This document shows, piece by piece, positions 24,720 to 36,461 of a stretch of 64,000 bases of DNA. Made by a program: the position numbers and the translations under genes. A model generated the notes under the pieces. It did no database searches and was not told where the DNA came from. It saw nothing but the letters and a program-made list of their open reading frames with translations. Each line of letters begins with the position of its first letter. Within the stretch, counting starts at the first letter, position 1. This stretch comes from Aegilops tauschii subsp. strangulata (Eukaryota > Streptophyta > Magnoliopsida > Poales > Poaceae): the NCBI RefSeq assembly GCF_002575655.3, contig NC_053039.3:222227622-222291621 (forward strand), read 5' to 3'.

Positions 24720-25389
24720 TGATACTAGCAAACGCTCACCACTAGTAGTAGTTCATTGGTTGGTTTCGATTTTCGATTTAGTTGCTGTGCTGCTACCGTC
24801 CAATATTCGCGTGTGGTTGTTTCTAGAATAAGAGAAGGAGGTAGTACTTACTGTGGTAAACGTGAAGTGATGGTTGCTTCGCCCGAGCAACTTATTACTC
24901 TGGGAATATTGGAGTACCAACGGATTCAACGAAGAGAGAAATGATGGTTGGTTCGTCCGAGCAACTTACTGTAGCGAAGGTGGGGCTCTGTGATTTGACT
25001 GCTCACTAGTCATTATTACTGTGGCGCAACGACCTGGGTGAATCTTCCCTGCAGTTGTGCACTCAATATTGCTGCATGGCAGGTGGAGCCGGATGAAGGG
25101 GGTCCCACATGTCGGCGAAACGAAGTTGAATTGTTTCTGGCATTGCTATCAATCTTTCAGGATTTGTTTATATGTACGCATAATTTTTCTGCATAATCAA
25201 ATTGTATTGTGATGCTATGAAGGTTTCAATTTTGGTTCCCACAGAAAAAAGGTTCAACATAGGATTCATGTGTCCTCTTGCCTCAAGATTGTCTCGTTAC
25301 AACATTCCATCAAATACAAATGAAACTACCATGGCTGCTAATGCATCTCAATGGTTCGCAGATCAGCGCCAATATTCACATCACAACTG
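24720..25389. other. unassigned DNA, nothing recognised
   Basis: Contains two copies of a GATGGTTG(C/G)TTCG(C/T)CCGAGCAACTTA phrase (about 24870 and 24945), but no convincing coding region. Confidence 0.4.
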
Positions 25390-25610
25390 AAGACAAAGTT
25401 GTGAGAAGGTGTACAAATAAAGAAAAATATATAATTGATTGATGTTGTTCGTAGGCATGGCTCCATTTCCTGGGCACAATGTTCATTGGTTGGCAGCTAG
25501 TTTCACGCAGCTCTGTAGCCAAAAAAGAGCTGTATGGAGGACATCACAATCCGATCATTTTGTGCAGTTCAACTAAAATCGAGCTGATCATCCTTGTTTG
25601 CAAAGATATT
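25390..25610. repeat. dispersed duplicate of 8060-8340
   Basis: Collinear with 8060-8340 through GACAAAGTTGTGAGAAG, AAATAAAGAAAAA, ATTTCCTGGGCA and CATTTTGTGCAGTTCAACT. Confidence 0.6.
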
Positions 25611-25856
25611 CAGTCAGTATGATTACAATAATAGTGGAACTAGATGATGAAACATAACACACGCAAAAAGAAGCCGATCACCTCTACGATCTCTCTTTAG
25701 GACTAACTACTTGTTGGAGAAGATTAGGCACAGAGTTTGATGAGGAGGATAGAAAAACCAATCTCCCTTTCTACAGTCCACAGAAATGTAAAAACGTTGC
25801 CCGTGTGACATTTTGGCGGAACAAAACACTCTTAAGAAAAAAGTGATATGTGCAGT

Positions 25857-26435
25857 TCACCAAAAGGTCGCAATAGCAACAAGGTGAAATGGATAGCCCT
25901 GTTGGCAAAAAGAGGTAGAAAGGAAACAATTACTGCCCAATAACAGGAGTTGACGACACATATGCCGACAAAAAAGAAGCATATTCCATGTAATAAGGGA
26001 AAGATAGCAGCATGGTGGTTTATCAAAAACGGTTTGAGGACAAGATTCCAAGATGGAAAGTACGCCGGTCGAGATGGTTTTAAGCAAACAACTAAAGAAG
26101 ATCCACATGCAACAACGTGGGAAGATGGGCAGTGGAGCAAGGCCGGAGGAAGCTGTACCTGAGGGTCGTCGGGATGTAACTAGGAGGGCGCTGGCGGTCG
26201 GGATCTGCCCATAGTGCGGAAGCGAGCAAGTGGCGAAGGCCCTACCGCACTGGAGCTTGGTTAGAGAGAACGGCGGGTACCGCAGATCGGAACGTGCTGC
26301 CTCAACGCCGTCGAACGGAGAAACGATGCACATCCTCCGCTTCCGCCGGCGGACGGGATGCGGCCAGATCAGTGACCGCCGCCGCCTTGTGTGAGATAGT
26401 GTGACGAGAGAAAAACCCCGACAGGCAGGCTCCAT
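25857..26435 (-). CDS. possible gene 5' exon or ORF, unknown product
   Basis: From ATG 26435 (minus) a 192-codon open frame runs to 25857. Its first 90 residues are Arg/Pro-rich (TRRRRSLIWP, RRRKRRMCIV) in GC-rich DNA. After a CCTCAG|GTACAG junction near 26165 the composition falls to AT-rich and the predicted protein becomes hydrophobic and Cys-rich, so the true exon may end there. A TATATA motif lies just upstream of the ATG at about 26438-26444. That is too close to serve this start, which suggests the transcript, if any, begins further inside. No domain is recognised. It could be a gene fragment or chance. Confidence 0.25.
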   Translation of the reverse strand: MEPACRGFSLVTLSHTRRRRSLIWPHPVRRRKRRMCIVSPFDGVEAARSDLRYPPFSLTKLQCGRAFATCSLPHYGQIPTASALLVTSRRPSGTASSGLAPLPIFPRCCMWIFFSCLLKTISTGVLSILESCPQTVFDKPPCCYLSLITWNMLLFCRHMCRQLLLLGSNCFLSTSFCQQGYPFHLVAIATFW

Positions 26436-26529
26436 TGTATATAGTGGAGCGGATTTTTCTTTTTTCCCGATGACAATCGTTTTATATTCTGTACGTGCCA
26501 TTGAGGAATATAACTTTATTTAATACTAA

Positions 26530-26725
26530 CACGTCAAGTCGAACTTTGTGCCATCTACGCGTGGTACACGACCCTCCTTCGAGTAAACAGCCGCTACACG
26601 CGTCAAATTATCACGTGGGCTTCCTTTTCGTACAAAAATGAACTCCACCATGTACCCGCGCGGGTGTGGCCTGGAACGAGACGCGAGTACGTGCATCGTG
26701 CGTGCACCTCTTCTTTACGTGCATG
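26530..26725. repeat. dispersed duplicate of 23300-23510
   Basis: Direct, diverged copy of the 23300-23510 segment, with the same ordered phrases around TCGAACTTTG, ACGCGTGGT, GTCAAATTATCA and TGCACCTCTTCT. Confidence 0.6.
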
Positions 26726-26729
26726 TAGG

Positions 26730-28010
26730 TATGTGGGTGGGTGTGAGAGAGATGGTTTGTGCAAAACAGAGGCAATGTGTCGATGATATCTCAAACAAAA
26801 AAAATGTAACATATGCAATGTGTGTGAAACAGAGTCATGGATATATCATATATAGAGGGAGCGATCCACAAGAAGAGAGTGGAGGGATCATTGGCGTGAG
26901 ATATCAATAGAACCGGCAACATGGATGAAGTGTGTGGGTGCGCGATCGATAAAGAGTGCCATCGAATTTGTGTTTGCCCACGTCAAAGATACAGGGCGGC
27001 TGGCCTACTGGAATGTGAGAGGGCAGAGGTGCAGTTTGTCTCTGTGGCATGGATACCTACCTACAACATTCGACTATCGGTGTGTGTGTGTGGGGGGGGG
27101 GGCAGAGACCTAACTATAGAGAGGTAGATCGACTAGTATATGTGTGGAGAAGGAGAGAGACCTAGCTATGTATTGAGGGAGATCGATCGGCATCCATGCA
27201 TATGTGTAGCAGAGGAATAAGGTTGGGAGAGAGACAAAGGTAGAGTGTCGAAGGGTTGGTTGTGGAGTTGCTTCTCACAAATGGTGGGAGAGGCCTGCTA
27301 GACAAACGGAGGGTACGGGTGCAATATCAATAAGGGAGGGGATGTCTGCCTATCTATGCACGTGCGTGTGAGAGACGGGTCGGGAGGTATGCAAGGATGA
27401 TGAGGGGGGACGATATGGTTGTGGTAAGCAGACGCAACTACATAGGAATATCAATCGTCGTGTGTCCGAGAAAGGGAGAGACATAACTAGTGAGGTACGT
27501 CGATCAGTGCGTGGGGAAAAAGAATTATAGTCGACCTAGCTATATGTTGTGAGGTACGTCGAACGGTGCATGCGTTAGAAGCAAATAAGGTCCGGAGAGA
27601 CGGACATGGGGAGAGGGGTGCGGCTAGGAGGTGGTGCGAGAGGCCTACTATGTCGAGGTGGGAGGAGTGTGCGAGTATGAGATCAATGAAAAGACGGGCG
27701 AGAGTGTGCACCTGCGTGGAACCGTATTGGACATAGGGGGCATGGACGGTGAGAAGAGAAGAGGGGAAGTGTGTGTTTGTGGTAGGCACACTTGGATAGA
27801 GAGGTATATCGACTGGTGTGTGCCGGAAAGAAGGAACCGGGGGGCCTACACACACCGTGGGTGAACGACCTAAAGAGAAATAACAAATGTGCGCGATGGA
27901 GGGGACACTGAAGGAGGGTGAGAGGGGGGGGGGGCGTGTGCATGCACGATAGAAAGTTAGCGCTAGCTACAAAGAGAAGAGGATTGTGTGGGTGTAAAAG
28001 ACGAACAGAG
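26730..28010. repeat. GA/GT-rich degenerate repeat block, inverted relative of 1-2100
   Basis: The plus strand is full of GAGAGAGA, GTGTGTG and variants of GAGGTAGATCGACTAGTATATGTG. Read on the minus strand these become ACACAC...CTAGTCGAT.TACCTCTCTAT, close to ACACACTAGCTAGCCGATCTCCCTCTAGCTAT-type phrases near 880-920. A 12-G run lies near 27920. Short frames here follow base composition and are not called. Confidence 0.6.
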
Positions 28011-28088
28011 ATCATAATTCGTTATAAAAAAGTGGATTAGGATATTTGAAGAAGATATCATAGTGTTTTAAACCGACGCATGCATGAA

Positions 28089-28091
<3 letters not shown>

Positions 28092-28121
<30 letters not shown>
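28092..28121. repeat. (AT)n microsatellite
   Basis: About 15 uninterrupted TA/AT dinucleotides. Confidence 0.95.
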
Positions 28122-28122
<1 letters not shown>

Positions 28123-28973
28123 GGTGATACGCATGGTGTGGTTATGAACATGTTATACTACATATAATATATCGAACATTGATTATAATTTGTGATAATG
28201 TGTGGCTTTTGCAGCTCAGGGCTAAATACTTGTCATAATTTAGGGGGCGGGGCACTATACTTTGTGTGACAAACATGGTGTACGTATGGAACATGGTTTA
28301 GATTATGAATATCTAGTTACTACCTCAAATGTACTATTATTTGGAATCAACATCAAGTGTATTCAAAATTTTGAATTCGAGTTCATATAGTACACACAGT
28401 TCATATCTATCTCTCTAGTAATCATGTAGTGTGTTGCTAAGATAATACACGAATGATGGTTTAAGTTGGCAACAATCATGATTGTAGATTCTTATTCAAA
28501 TAGAGATACGATTTCAAATTTAGTACGAATTGCGGCGGTAGTATAGACAAGAATGCACTAAAATGTTGGTATGAGTAGGTTACATGCATTATACAGCCAG
28601 CGAAAAAATTTAATTGAAAATAACATGGATTCATAGCTTTGAATAGCATTTGTACAGTAAAACGGGACAAGACTCTCTCTTTGTGTGGTGTGAATAGATT
28701 TATTTTTTTCTTTTTTTCGTTGAGGGAAGTGCGAATTGATTTGGTACGTACATTAAAATTCAACCCGCGCCTTGCTATATCCCAAAACTTCAGATATCGT
28801 GCTCCCAAAATGCGCGCCTTCACAACCTGCGCCTTGCTATCCCGAAATTACAACGCGCGCGAAAACTCCCTCCAGTTGCAAAATCCTGACACGTGAAATC
28901 CCCCTTCTAACCCTGAGCCGAAAGGGCCGCTAGTTCAAATCGGTGGGGGTACTTTTGTAACACACCCTACATT
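28122..28973. other. unassigned AT-rich DNA grading into a gene-like flank
   Basis: No gene was recognised from 28122 to about 28750. From about 28760 the DNA becomes GC-rich, with repeated CGCGCCTTGCTAT(A)TCCC phrases (about 28769 and 28830), and leads into the frame at 28974-29402. Confidence 0.4.
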
Positions 28974-29678
28974 TTGGACAAGCACGTCCCTAAGTCATGG
29001 GTCCCCCTTCCATCGCCTCCCTTTCGCCATTCGAAATCCCAGGCCGCCATAACCTCTCTGCTCCAGCCGCGAAACCCCACCCTCCTCCGTCCGCCACCTC
29101 ATCGCTTCCCAGCCGGAGCATCTTCCCCGACGATGTCGTCCACCGCAACAGCCCGACGTCCCTCATCCACCTCCTCGGATGAGGATCCGTCATCGATCTC
29201 GTCGTCCCGCCGGTTCAGCTGCCCCGTCCTCGACCTCCAAGGAGCTGCTCCGATGATTGCCATGGCTGATCCATCGCCACAGCGCCGCCTTAACCTGCTC
29301 CACCGAAACCGCAACATCCTCACTGACTCCTCGGACAAATCCGAGGCCTACTCGACGCCACCAAATAGGTTGTACACTCATTGGATCGCATCTTCTCCTT
29401 AACTCGACCTCCCGGCGCCTACGGTGCTCCATCCCACACCCCCATGGCGCGACTACCTCGAAGCCGGCGCCGCGAGCGACATCTCCATGATGGCTCTCCC
29501 CAGTGCGAGGCCCCTTCGGCGGTGGCGTCCATACCAGCCGGATCTGCTGCTGCTGCTCCGGCTCTCGCTCGCTCGCGGTGCTACTGATGCTCCGGCTCTT
29601 GCTCACGCTGCTGCTGCTACTCCGGCTCTCGCTCAGTCGCGCTGCTGCTCTACTCTCCCCCTCGCTCGTGCTGCTGCT
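28974..29678 (+). pseudogene. gene-like 5' fragment of unknown function, cut off by an LTR
   Basis: A GC-rich stretch with an open frame from ATG 29133 to 29402 (89 codons; the frame is also open upstream to 28974). It encodes a Ser/Arg-rich N-terminus (MSSTATARRPSSTSSDEDPS) and then SCPVLDLQG and RNILTDSSDKSEAYSTP. A possible splice donor AATAG|GTTGTAC lies at about 29368. Downstream the DNA remains GC-rich with CTGCTG and CTCCGGCTCTCGCTC repeats, then stops abruptly at the LTR start 29679. Base composition and codon-like structure differ sharply from the AT-rich DNA to its left. No domain is recognised. It could be an old gene 5' end or a transposon-captured fragment. Confidence 0.35.
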
Positions 29679-30182
29679 TGATACGTCCATTTTGCATCAT
29701 GCTTCTATATTGATATTTATTGCATTATGGGCTGTTATTAGACATTATATCATAATACTTATGCCTATTCTCTCTTATTTTACAAGGTTTACATGAAGAG
29801 GGAGAATGCCGGCAGCAGCTGGAATTCTGGACTCGAAAAGGAGCAAATATTAGAAACCTATTCGGCACAACTCCAAAAGTCCTGAAACTTCACGGAGCTT
29901 ATTTTGGAATAAAAAAAATATTGGGCAAAGAAAGAACCACAGGGGGGCCACCTGCGAGCCACAAGGGTGGAGGGCGCGCCCCCCGACCTTGTGGGCCCCC
30001 TGGCAGGCCTCCGGTGCCCATCTTTGGCTATATGGTGTCTTTTACCCTGGAAAAAAAATCAAGAAGAAGCTTTCAGGACGAAGCACCGCCGTCTCGAGGC
30101 GGAACCTGGGCAGAACCAATCTAGGGCTCCGGCAGAGCTGTTCTGCCGGGGAAACATCCCTCTGGGAGGGGGAAATCATCGC

Positions 30183-32564
30183 TGATACGTCTCCAACGTA
30201 TCTATCATTTTTTATTGTTCCATGCTATTTTATTATCTGTTTTAGATGTTTAATGGGCTTTAATATACCTTTTTATATTATTTTTGGGACTAACCTATTA
30301 ACCGAAGGCCCAGTGCAAATTCCTGTTTTTTTGCCTATTTCAGTGTTTCGCAGAAAAGGAATATCAAACGGAATGAAACCTTTGCGAGGATCGTTTTTGG
30401 AACAAACGCAATCCAGGAGACTTGGAGTGGACGTCAAGGAAGCAACAAGGCGGCCACGAGGTAGGAGGGCGCGCCCAGGGGGTAGGCGCGCCCCCACCCT
30501 CGTGGGCCCCTCGCAGCTCCACCGACCTACTTCTTTCGCCTATATATACTCTTATACCCTGAAACCTTCAGGGAGAGCCACGAAACACCTTTTCCACCGC
30601 CACAACCTTCTGTACTCGTGAGATCCCATCTTGGGGCCTTTTCCAGCGATCTGCCGGAGGGGGATTCGATCACGGAGGGCTTCGACATCAACACTATAGC
30701 CTCTCCGATGATGTGTGAGTAGTTTACCACAGACCTTCGGGTCCATAGTTATTAGCTAGATGGCTTCTTCTCTCTCTTTGGATCTCAATACAAAGTGATC
30801 CTCGATTCTCTTGGAGATCTATTCGATGTAACTCTTTTTGCGATGTGTTTGCCGAGATCTGATGAATTGTGGGTTTATGAACTTGATTATCTATGAATAC
30901 TATTTGATTCTCCTCTGAATTCTTATATGCATGATTTGATATCTTTGCAAGTCTGTTCGAATTATCGGTTCAGTTTGGCCTACTAGATTGATCTTTCTTG
31001 CAATGGGAGAAGTGCTTAGCTTTGGGTTCAATCTTGCGGTGTCCTTTCCCAGTGACAGTAGGGGCAGCAAGGGACATATTGTATTGTTGCCATCGAGGAT
31101 AAAAAGATGGGGATTAATATGCTCTTTTATATTATTTTTGGGATTAACCTATTAACCGGAGGCCCAGTGCCAGTTGCTGTTTTTTGCCTATTTCCGTGTT
31201 TCGCAGAAAACGAATATCAAACGAAATCCAAACGGAACGAAACCTTCGCGCGGATCTTTCTTGGAACAAACGCAATACATGAGACTTAGAGTGGAAGTCA
31301 GAGACGCAACGAGGCGGCCACGAGGCAGGAGGGCGCGCCCAGGGGGGTAGGCGCGCCCCCACCCTCGTGGGCCCCTCGTAGCTCCACCGACGTACTTCTT
31401 TCTCCTATATATACCCTTGTACCCTAAAAACATCCAGGGGAGCCACGAAACCACTTTTCCACCGCCGCAACCTTCTATACCCGTGAGATCCCATCTGGGC
31501 CTTTTTCGGCGATCTGCCGGAGGGGGATTCGATCACGGAGGGCTTCTACATCAACACCATAGCCTCTCCGATGATGTGTGAGTACTTTACCACAGACCTT
31601 CGGGTCCATAGTTATTAGCTAGATGGCTTCTTCTCTCTCTTTGGTTCTCAATACAAAGTGCTCCTCGATGTTCTTGGAGATCTATTCGATGTAATACTTT
31701 TTGCGGTGTGTTTTCCGAGATACGATGAATTGTGGGTTTATGATCAAGATTATCTATGAATATTATTTGGTTCTTCTCTGAATTCTTATATGCATGATTT
31801 GATATCTTTGCAAGTCTCTTCGAATTATCGGTTTAGTTTGGCCTACTAGATTGATCTTTCTTGCAATGGGAGAAGTTCTTAGCTTTGGGTTCAATCTTGC
31901 GGTGTCCTTTCCCAATGACAGTAGGGGCAGCAAGGCATGTATTGTATTGTATTGTTGCCATCGAGGATAAAAAGATGGGGTTTATATCATATTGCTTGAG
32001 TTTATCCCTCTATATCATGTCATCTTGCCTAATGCGTTACTCTGGTCTTATGAACTTAATACTCTAGATGCATGCTGGATAGCGGTCGATGTGTGGAGTA
32101 ATAGTAGTAGATGCAGAATCGTTTCGGTCTACTTGACACGGACGTGATGCCTATATTCATGATCATGCCTAGACATTCTCATAACTATGCGCTTTTCTAT
32201 CAATTGCTCGGCAGTAATTTGTTCACCCACCATAATATATGCTATCATGAGAGAAGCCACTAGTGAAACCAATGGCCCCCGGGTCTACTTTACATCATAT
32301 AAGTTTCTGATCTATAATTCTAGTTTACTATTTATTTTGCAATCTTTATTTTCCAATCTATACAACAAAAATACCAAAAATATTTATCTTATTATCTTTA
32401 TCAGATCTCACTTTTGCAAGTGGCCGTGAAGGGATTGACAACCCCTTTATCGCATTGGTCGCAAGGTTCTTGATTGTTTGTGCAGTTACTAGGTGACGTA
32501 CGCTACTTTGCTGCATCACCCTTTCCTCTTCAAGGGAAAACCAACGCATGCTCAAGAGGTAGCA
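30183..32564 (+). repeat. 5' LTR with internal tandem duplication
   Basis: About 850 bp of the LTR occurs twice in tandem: 30261-31114 and 31115-31980. Each unit has its own CCTATATATAC TATA motif (about 30539 and 31406). The first unit closely resembles the 3' LTR. The second differs from both at many sites (for example CGGAGGCCCAGTGCC against CGAAGGCCCAGTGC). After 31980 the LTR continues as in the 3' copy. Confidence 0.88.
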
Positions 32565-32785
32565 AGAAGGATTTCTGGCGCCGTTGCCGGGGAGATCTAC
32601 GCTCAAGTCAAGACATACCAAGTACCCATCACAAACTCTTGTCCCTCGCATTACATTATTTGCCATTTGCCTCTCATTTTCCTCTCCCCCACTTCACCTT
32701 AGCCATTTTATTCGCCCTTTTTTTCGTTCGTCTCTTTTTGCTTGCTTCTTGTGCGTCCGTGTGTTAGATTGTTTATTTTGTTGTT

Positions 32786-33601
32786 ATGGCTAGTCCTTCT
32801 ATCATTGTTAGTACTCCGGATCATGAAGTTCTTAATTTTAAACAAAGGGAGGGAGAAAATCTAAAAGATGCTTGGCATAGAATTTGCAATGCTCAGAATA
32901 GATCTACTAGCAAGCAATCTACTTTCGTTCTTCTTCGCAAATTTTATGTAGGCATCACTCCTTGGAACAAATATATTCTTGATACCATTACCGGTGGGAA
33001 TTTCTTGGGTAGCCATACTTTTGATTCTTATAATTCTATGTTAGATTTGTTTGGCCCACCACCTCTTTTGGTCAATGGAACTATTTTAACTTTGGAACAT
33101 GTGATGCAAAGGCTTGAAATTATCGAAAATAAAGTTGCCACGGTAGAGTTGATTGAGAATCTGGATAAAAAGATCCACAACCAAATTACCCAATATGGAT
33201 CTAAGGTAGGAGTCACTCCGAAAAATTTCTGAGAAAAAGAACCCATAGTTAAAGAAAAGATAGACCAAGATTCCACTAGAATTGATAAACTTGAGGATAT
33301 TATTACCAATTTAGGGTCTGCCTTTTCTGCCTTAAGAAACACTTCAAATCCTCCTACTACCAAAGTTGCCAAATTTATGTATGTTCCTAAAAATAAGGGT
33401 GAATCTTCTAGTAAGGAAAATGCGGATCTCAAATCAATAAGTGTTCACCCCAACTTTTTCGCTATCATTAAGGAACCTTTTGCTACCAATGAACTTCTTG
33501 ATTTCTTTCCTAGGAGTTTGATCATTAATAAAAAGAAGGAAACTCCTAAAGGTTATAAGTGTTCTATTGAAGAATTGCCTACCAAAGATGACAATACCTA
33601 G
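32786..33601 (+). pseudogene. Athila-type gag-like ORF with one internal stop
   Basis: From ATG 32786 one frame runs to TAG at 33601, with a single TGA at 33230-33232, so 271 codons are spanned. The N-terminal half reads FKQREGENLKDAWHRI, LLRKFYVGITPWNKYILDTI and TGGNFLGSHTFDSYNSMLDL, the pattern of the Athila-lineage gag core (an amphipathic helix, then a W..F/Y.GL.P..R..LD segment). The second half is Lys/Asp-rich with no zinc knuckle or protease visible. Gag proteins form the virus-like particle that packages element RNA. The nonsense codon would remove the last 45%. The start follows the LTR and post-LTR box by about 200 bases, as in related elements. Confidence 0.75.
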
Positions 33602-36461
33602 ATCTATTCTTGTTTTTATGCCTAGCTAGGAGCGTTAAACGATAGCGCTTGTTGGGAGGCAACCCAATTTTATTTTTATTCCTTGATTTTTGTTCCTGTT
33701 TAGTAATAAATAATTCATCTAGACTCTGTTTAGATGTGTTTTTATGTTTTAATTAGTGTTTGTGCCAAGTAGAACCAATTTGATCTTCTTGGGTGATAGT
33801 TGTCTGATCTTGCTGAAAAAGACAGAAACTTTGCGCTCACTAAAATAGTTGTTAAAATTCACCAGAACATGATAAAATACCAATTCTTTTTGCAGTAGAT
33901 CAATATACAAATTATCCAGGTTGTCCTAGGTTTTCAGAATTTTTGGAGATCCAGAAGTATTCGAACAAATCAGATTTCTACAGACTGTTCTGTTTTTGAC
34001 ACATTCTGTTTTCCGTGTGTTGTTTGCTTATTTTGATGAATCTATGGCTAGTATCGGGGGGTATGAACCATAGAGAAGTTGGAATACAGTAGATTTAACA
34101 CCAATATAAATAAATAATGAGTTCATTACAGTACCTTAAGGCGGTGGTTTGTTTTCTTATACTAACGGAGCTCATGAGATTTTCTGTTGAGTTTTGTGTT
34201 GTGAAGTTTTCAAGTTTTTGGGTAAAGATTTGACGGATTATGGAACAAGGAGTGGCAAGAGCCTAAGCTTGGGTATTCCCAAGGCACCCCAAGGTAAAAT
34301 TCAAGGACAACCAAAAGCCTAAGCTTGGGGATGCCCCGGAAGGCATCCCCTCTTTCGTCTTCGTCTATCGGTAACTTTACTCGAGGCTATATTTTTATTC
34401 ACCACATGATATGTGTTTTGCTTGGAGCGTCTTGTATGACTTGAGTCTTTGCTTTTTAGTTTACCACAGTCATCCTTGCTGTACACACCTTTTTGGAGAG
34501 ACACACATGAACCGGAATTTATTAGAATACTCTATGTGCTTCACTTATACCTTTTGAGCTAGATAATTTTGCTCTAGTGCTTCACTTATATTTTCTAGAG
34601 CACGGTGGTGGTTTTATTTTATAGAAATTATTGACCTCTCATGCTTCACTTATATTATTTTGAGAGTCTTTTAGAACAGCATGGTAGTTTTCTTTGGCTA
34701 TAAAATTAGTCCTAATATGATAGGCATTCAAGATGGGTATGATAAAAACTTTCATATAGAGTGCATTAAATACTATGATAAATTTGATACTTGATAATGG
34801 TTTTGAGATATAAAGGTGGTAATGTTAGAGTCATGCTAGTTGGGTAATTGTGGAATTGAGAAATACTTGTGTTAAAGTTGGCAAGTCCCGTAGCATGCAC
34901 GTATGGTAAACGTTGTGTGACAAATTTGAAGCATGGGGTGTTCTTTGAGTGCTTTCCTTATGAGTGGCGGTCGGGGACGAGCGATGGTCTTTTCCTACCA
35001 ATCTATCCCTCTAGGGGCATGCGTAGTAGTACTTTGCTTCGAGGGCTAATAAACTGTTTCAATAAGTATATGAGTTCTTTATGACTAATGTTAGTCCATG
35101 GATTATACACGCTCTTACCTTTCCGCAATTTGCTAGCCTCTATGGTACCGTGCATTGCCCTTTCTCAGCTTGAGAGTTGGCACAAACTTCGCTGGTGCAT
35201 CCAAACCCCGTGATACGATACGCTCTATCACACATAATCCTCCTTATATCTTCCTCAAAACAGCCACCGTACCTACCTATTATGGCATTTCCATAACCAT
35301 TCCGAGATATATTGCCATGCAACTTTCCACCGTCCCGTTTATTATGACACGCTCCATCATTGTCATATTGCTTTGCATGATCATGTAGTTGACATCGTAT
35401 TTGTGGCAAGGCCACTTTCATAATTCTTTCATACATGTCACTCTTGATTCATCGCATATCCCGGTACACCGCCGGAGGCATTCACATAGAGTCATATTTT
35501 TGTTCTAGTATCGAGTTGTAACATTGAGTTATGAGTAATTAAAAGTGCGATGATCATAATTATTAGAGCATTGTCCCATGTGAGGAAAGGAGATTATGAA
35601 AAAAGAGGCCAAACAAGCCCAAATAAAAAAAAGAGGCCAAAGAAGCCCAAACAAAAAAAGAGAGAAAAAGAGAGAAGGGACAATGTTACTATCCTTTTTC
35701 CACACTTGTGCTTCAAAATAGCACCATGATCTTCATGATAGAGAGTTTCTTATTTTGTCACTTTCATATACTAGTGGGAATTTTTATTATAGAACTTGGC
35801 TTGTATATTCCAATGATGGGCTTCCTCAAAATGCCCAGGTCTTCGTGAGCAAGCAAGTTGGATGCACACCCACTTAGTTTCTTTTGATGAGCTTTCATAC
35901 ACTTATAGCTCTAGTGCATCTGTTGCATGGCAATTCCTACTCCTCGCATTGACATCAATTGATGGGCATCTCTATAGCCCGTTGATTAGACGCGTCAATG
36001 CGAGACTTTCTCCTTTTTGTCTTCTCACATAACCCCCATCATCATATGCTATTCCACCTATAGTGCTATATCCATGGCTTTCGCTCATGTATTGCGTAAG
36101 GGTTGAAAAGGCTGAAGCGCGTTAAAAAGTATGAACCAATTGCTCGCTTTTCATTAGGGTTATGCATGATGGAAGCATTTTGTGTGACGAAAATGAAGCA
36201 TGGCCAAACTATATGATTTTGTAGGGATAAGCTTTCTTTGGCTATGTTATTTTGATAAGACATAATTGCTTGGTTAGTATGCTTGAAGTATTACTACTTT
36301 TATGTCAATATTAAACTTTTATCTTGGATCTTTTGGATCTGAACATTCATGCCACAAAGAGAATTACCTTGAGAATTATGTTAGGTAGCATTCCACATCA
36401 AAAATTCTATTTTTATCATTTACCTACTCGAGGACGAGCAAGAATTAAGCTTGGGGATGCT
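33602..36461 (+). other. non-coding interior of the gag-only element
   Basis: 2.9 kb without protease, RT or integrase motifs. It contains a CCTAAGCTTGGGGATGCCCC phrase near 34318 and recurrent short CTTCACTTATA phrases (about 34540-34650), and it ends in the purine-rich tract before the 3' LTR. Frames of 60-100 codons on either strand show no domain. Confidence 0.6.
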
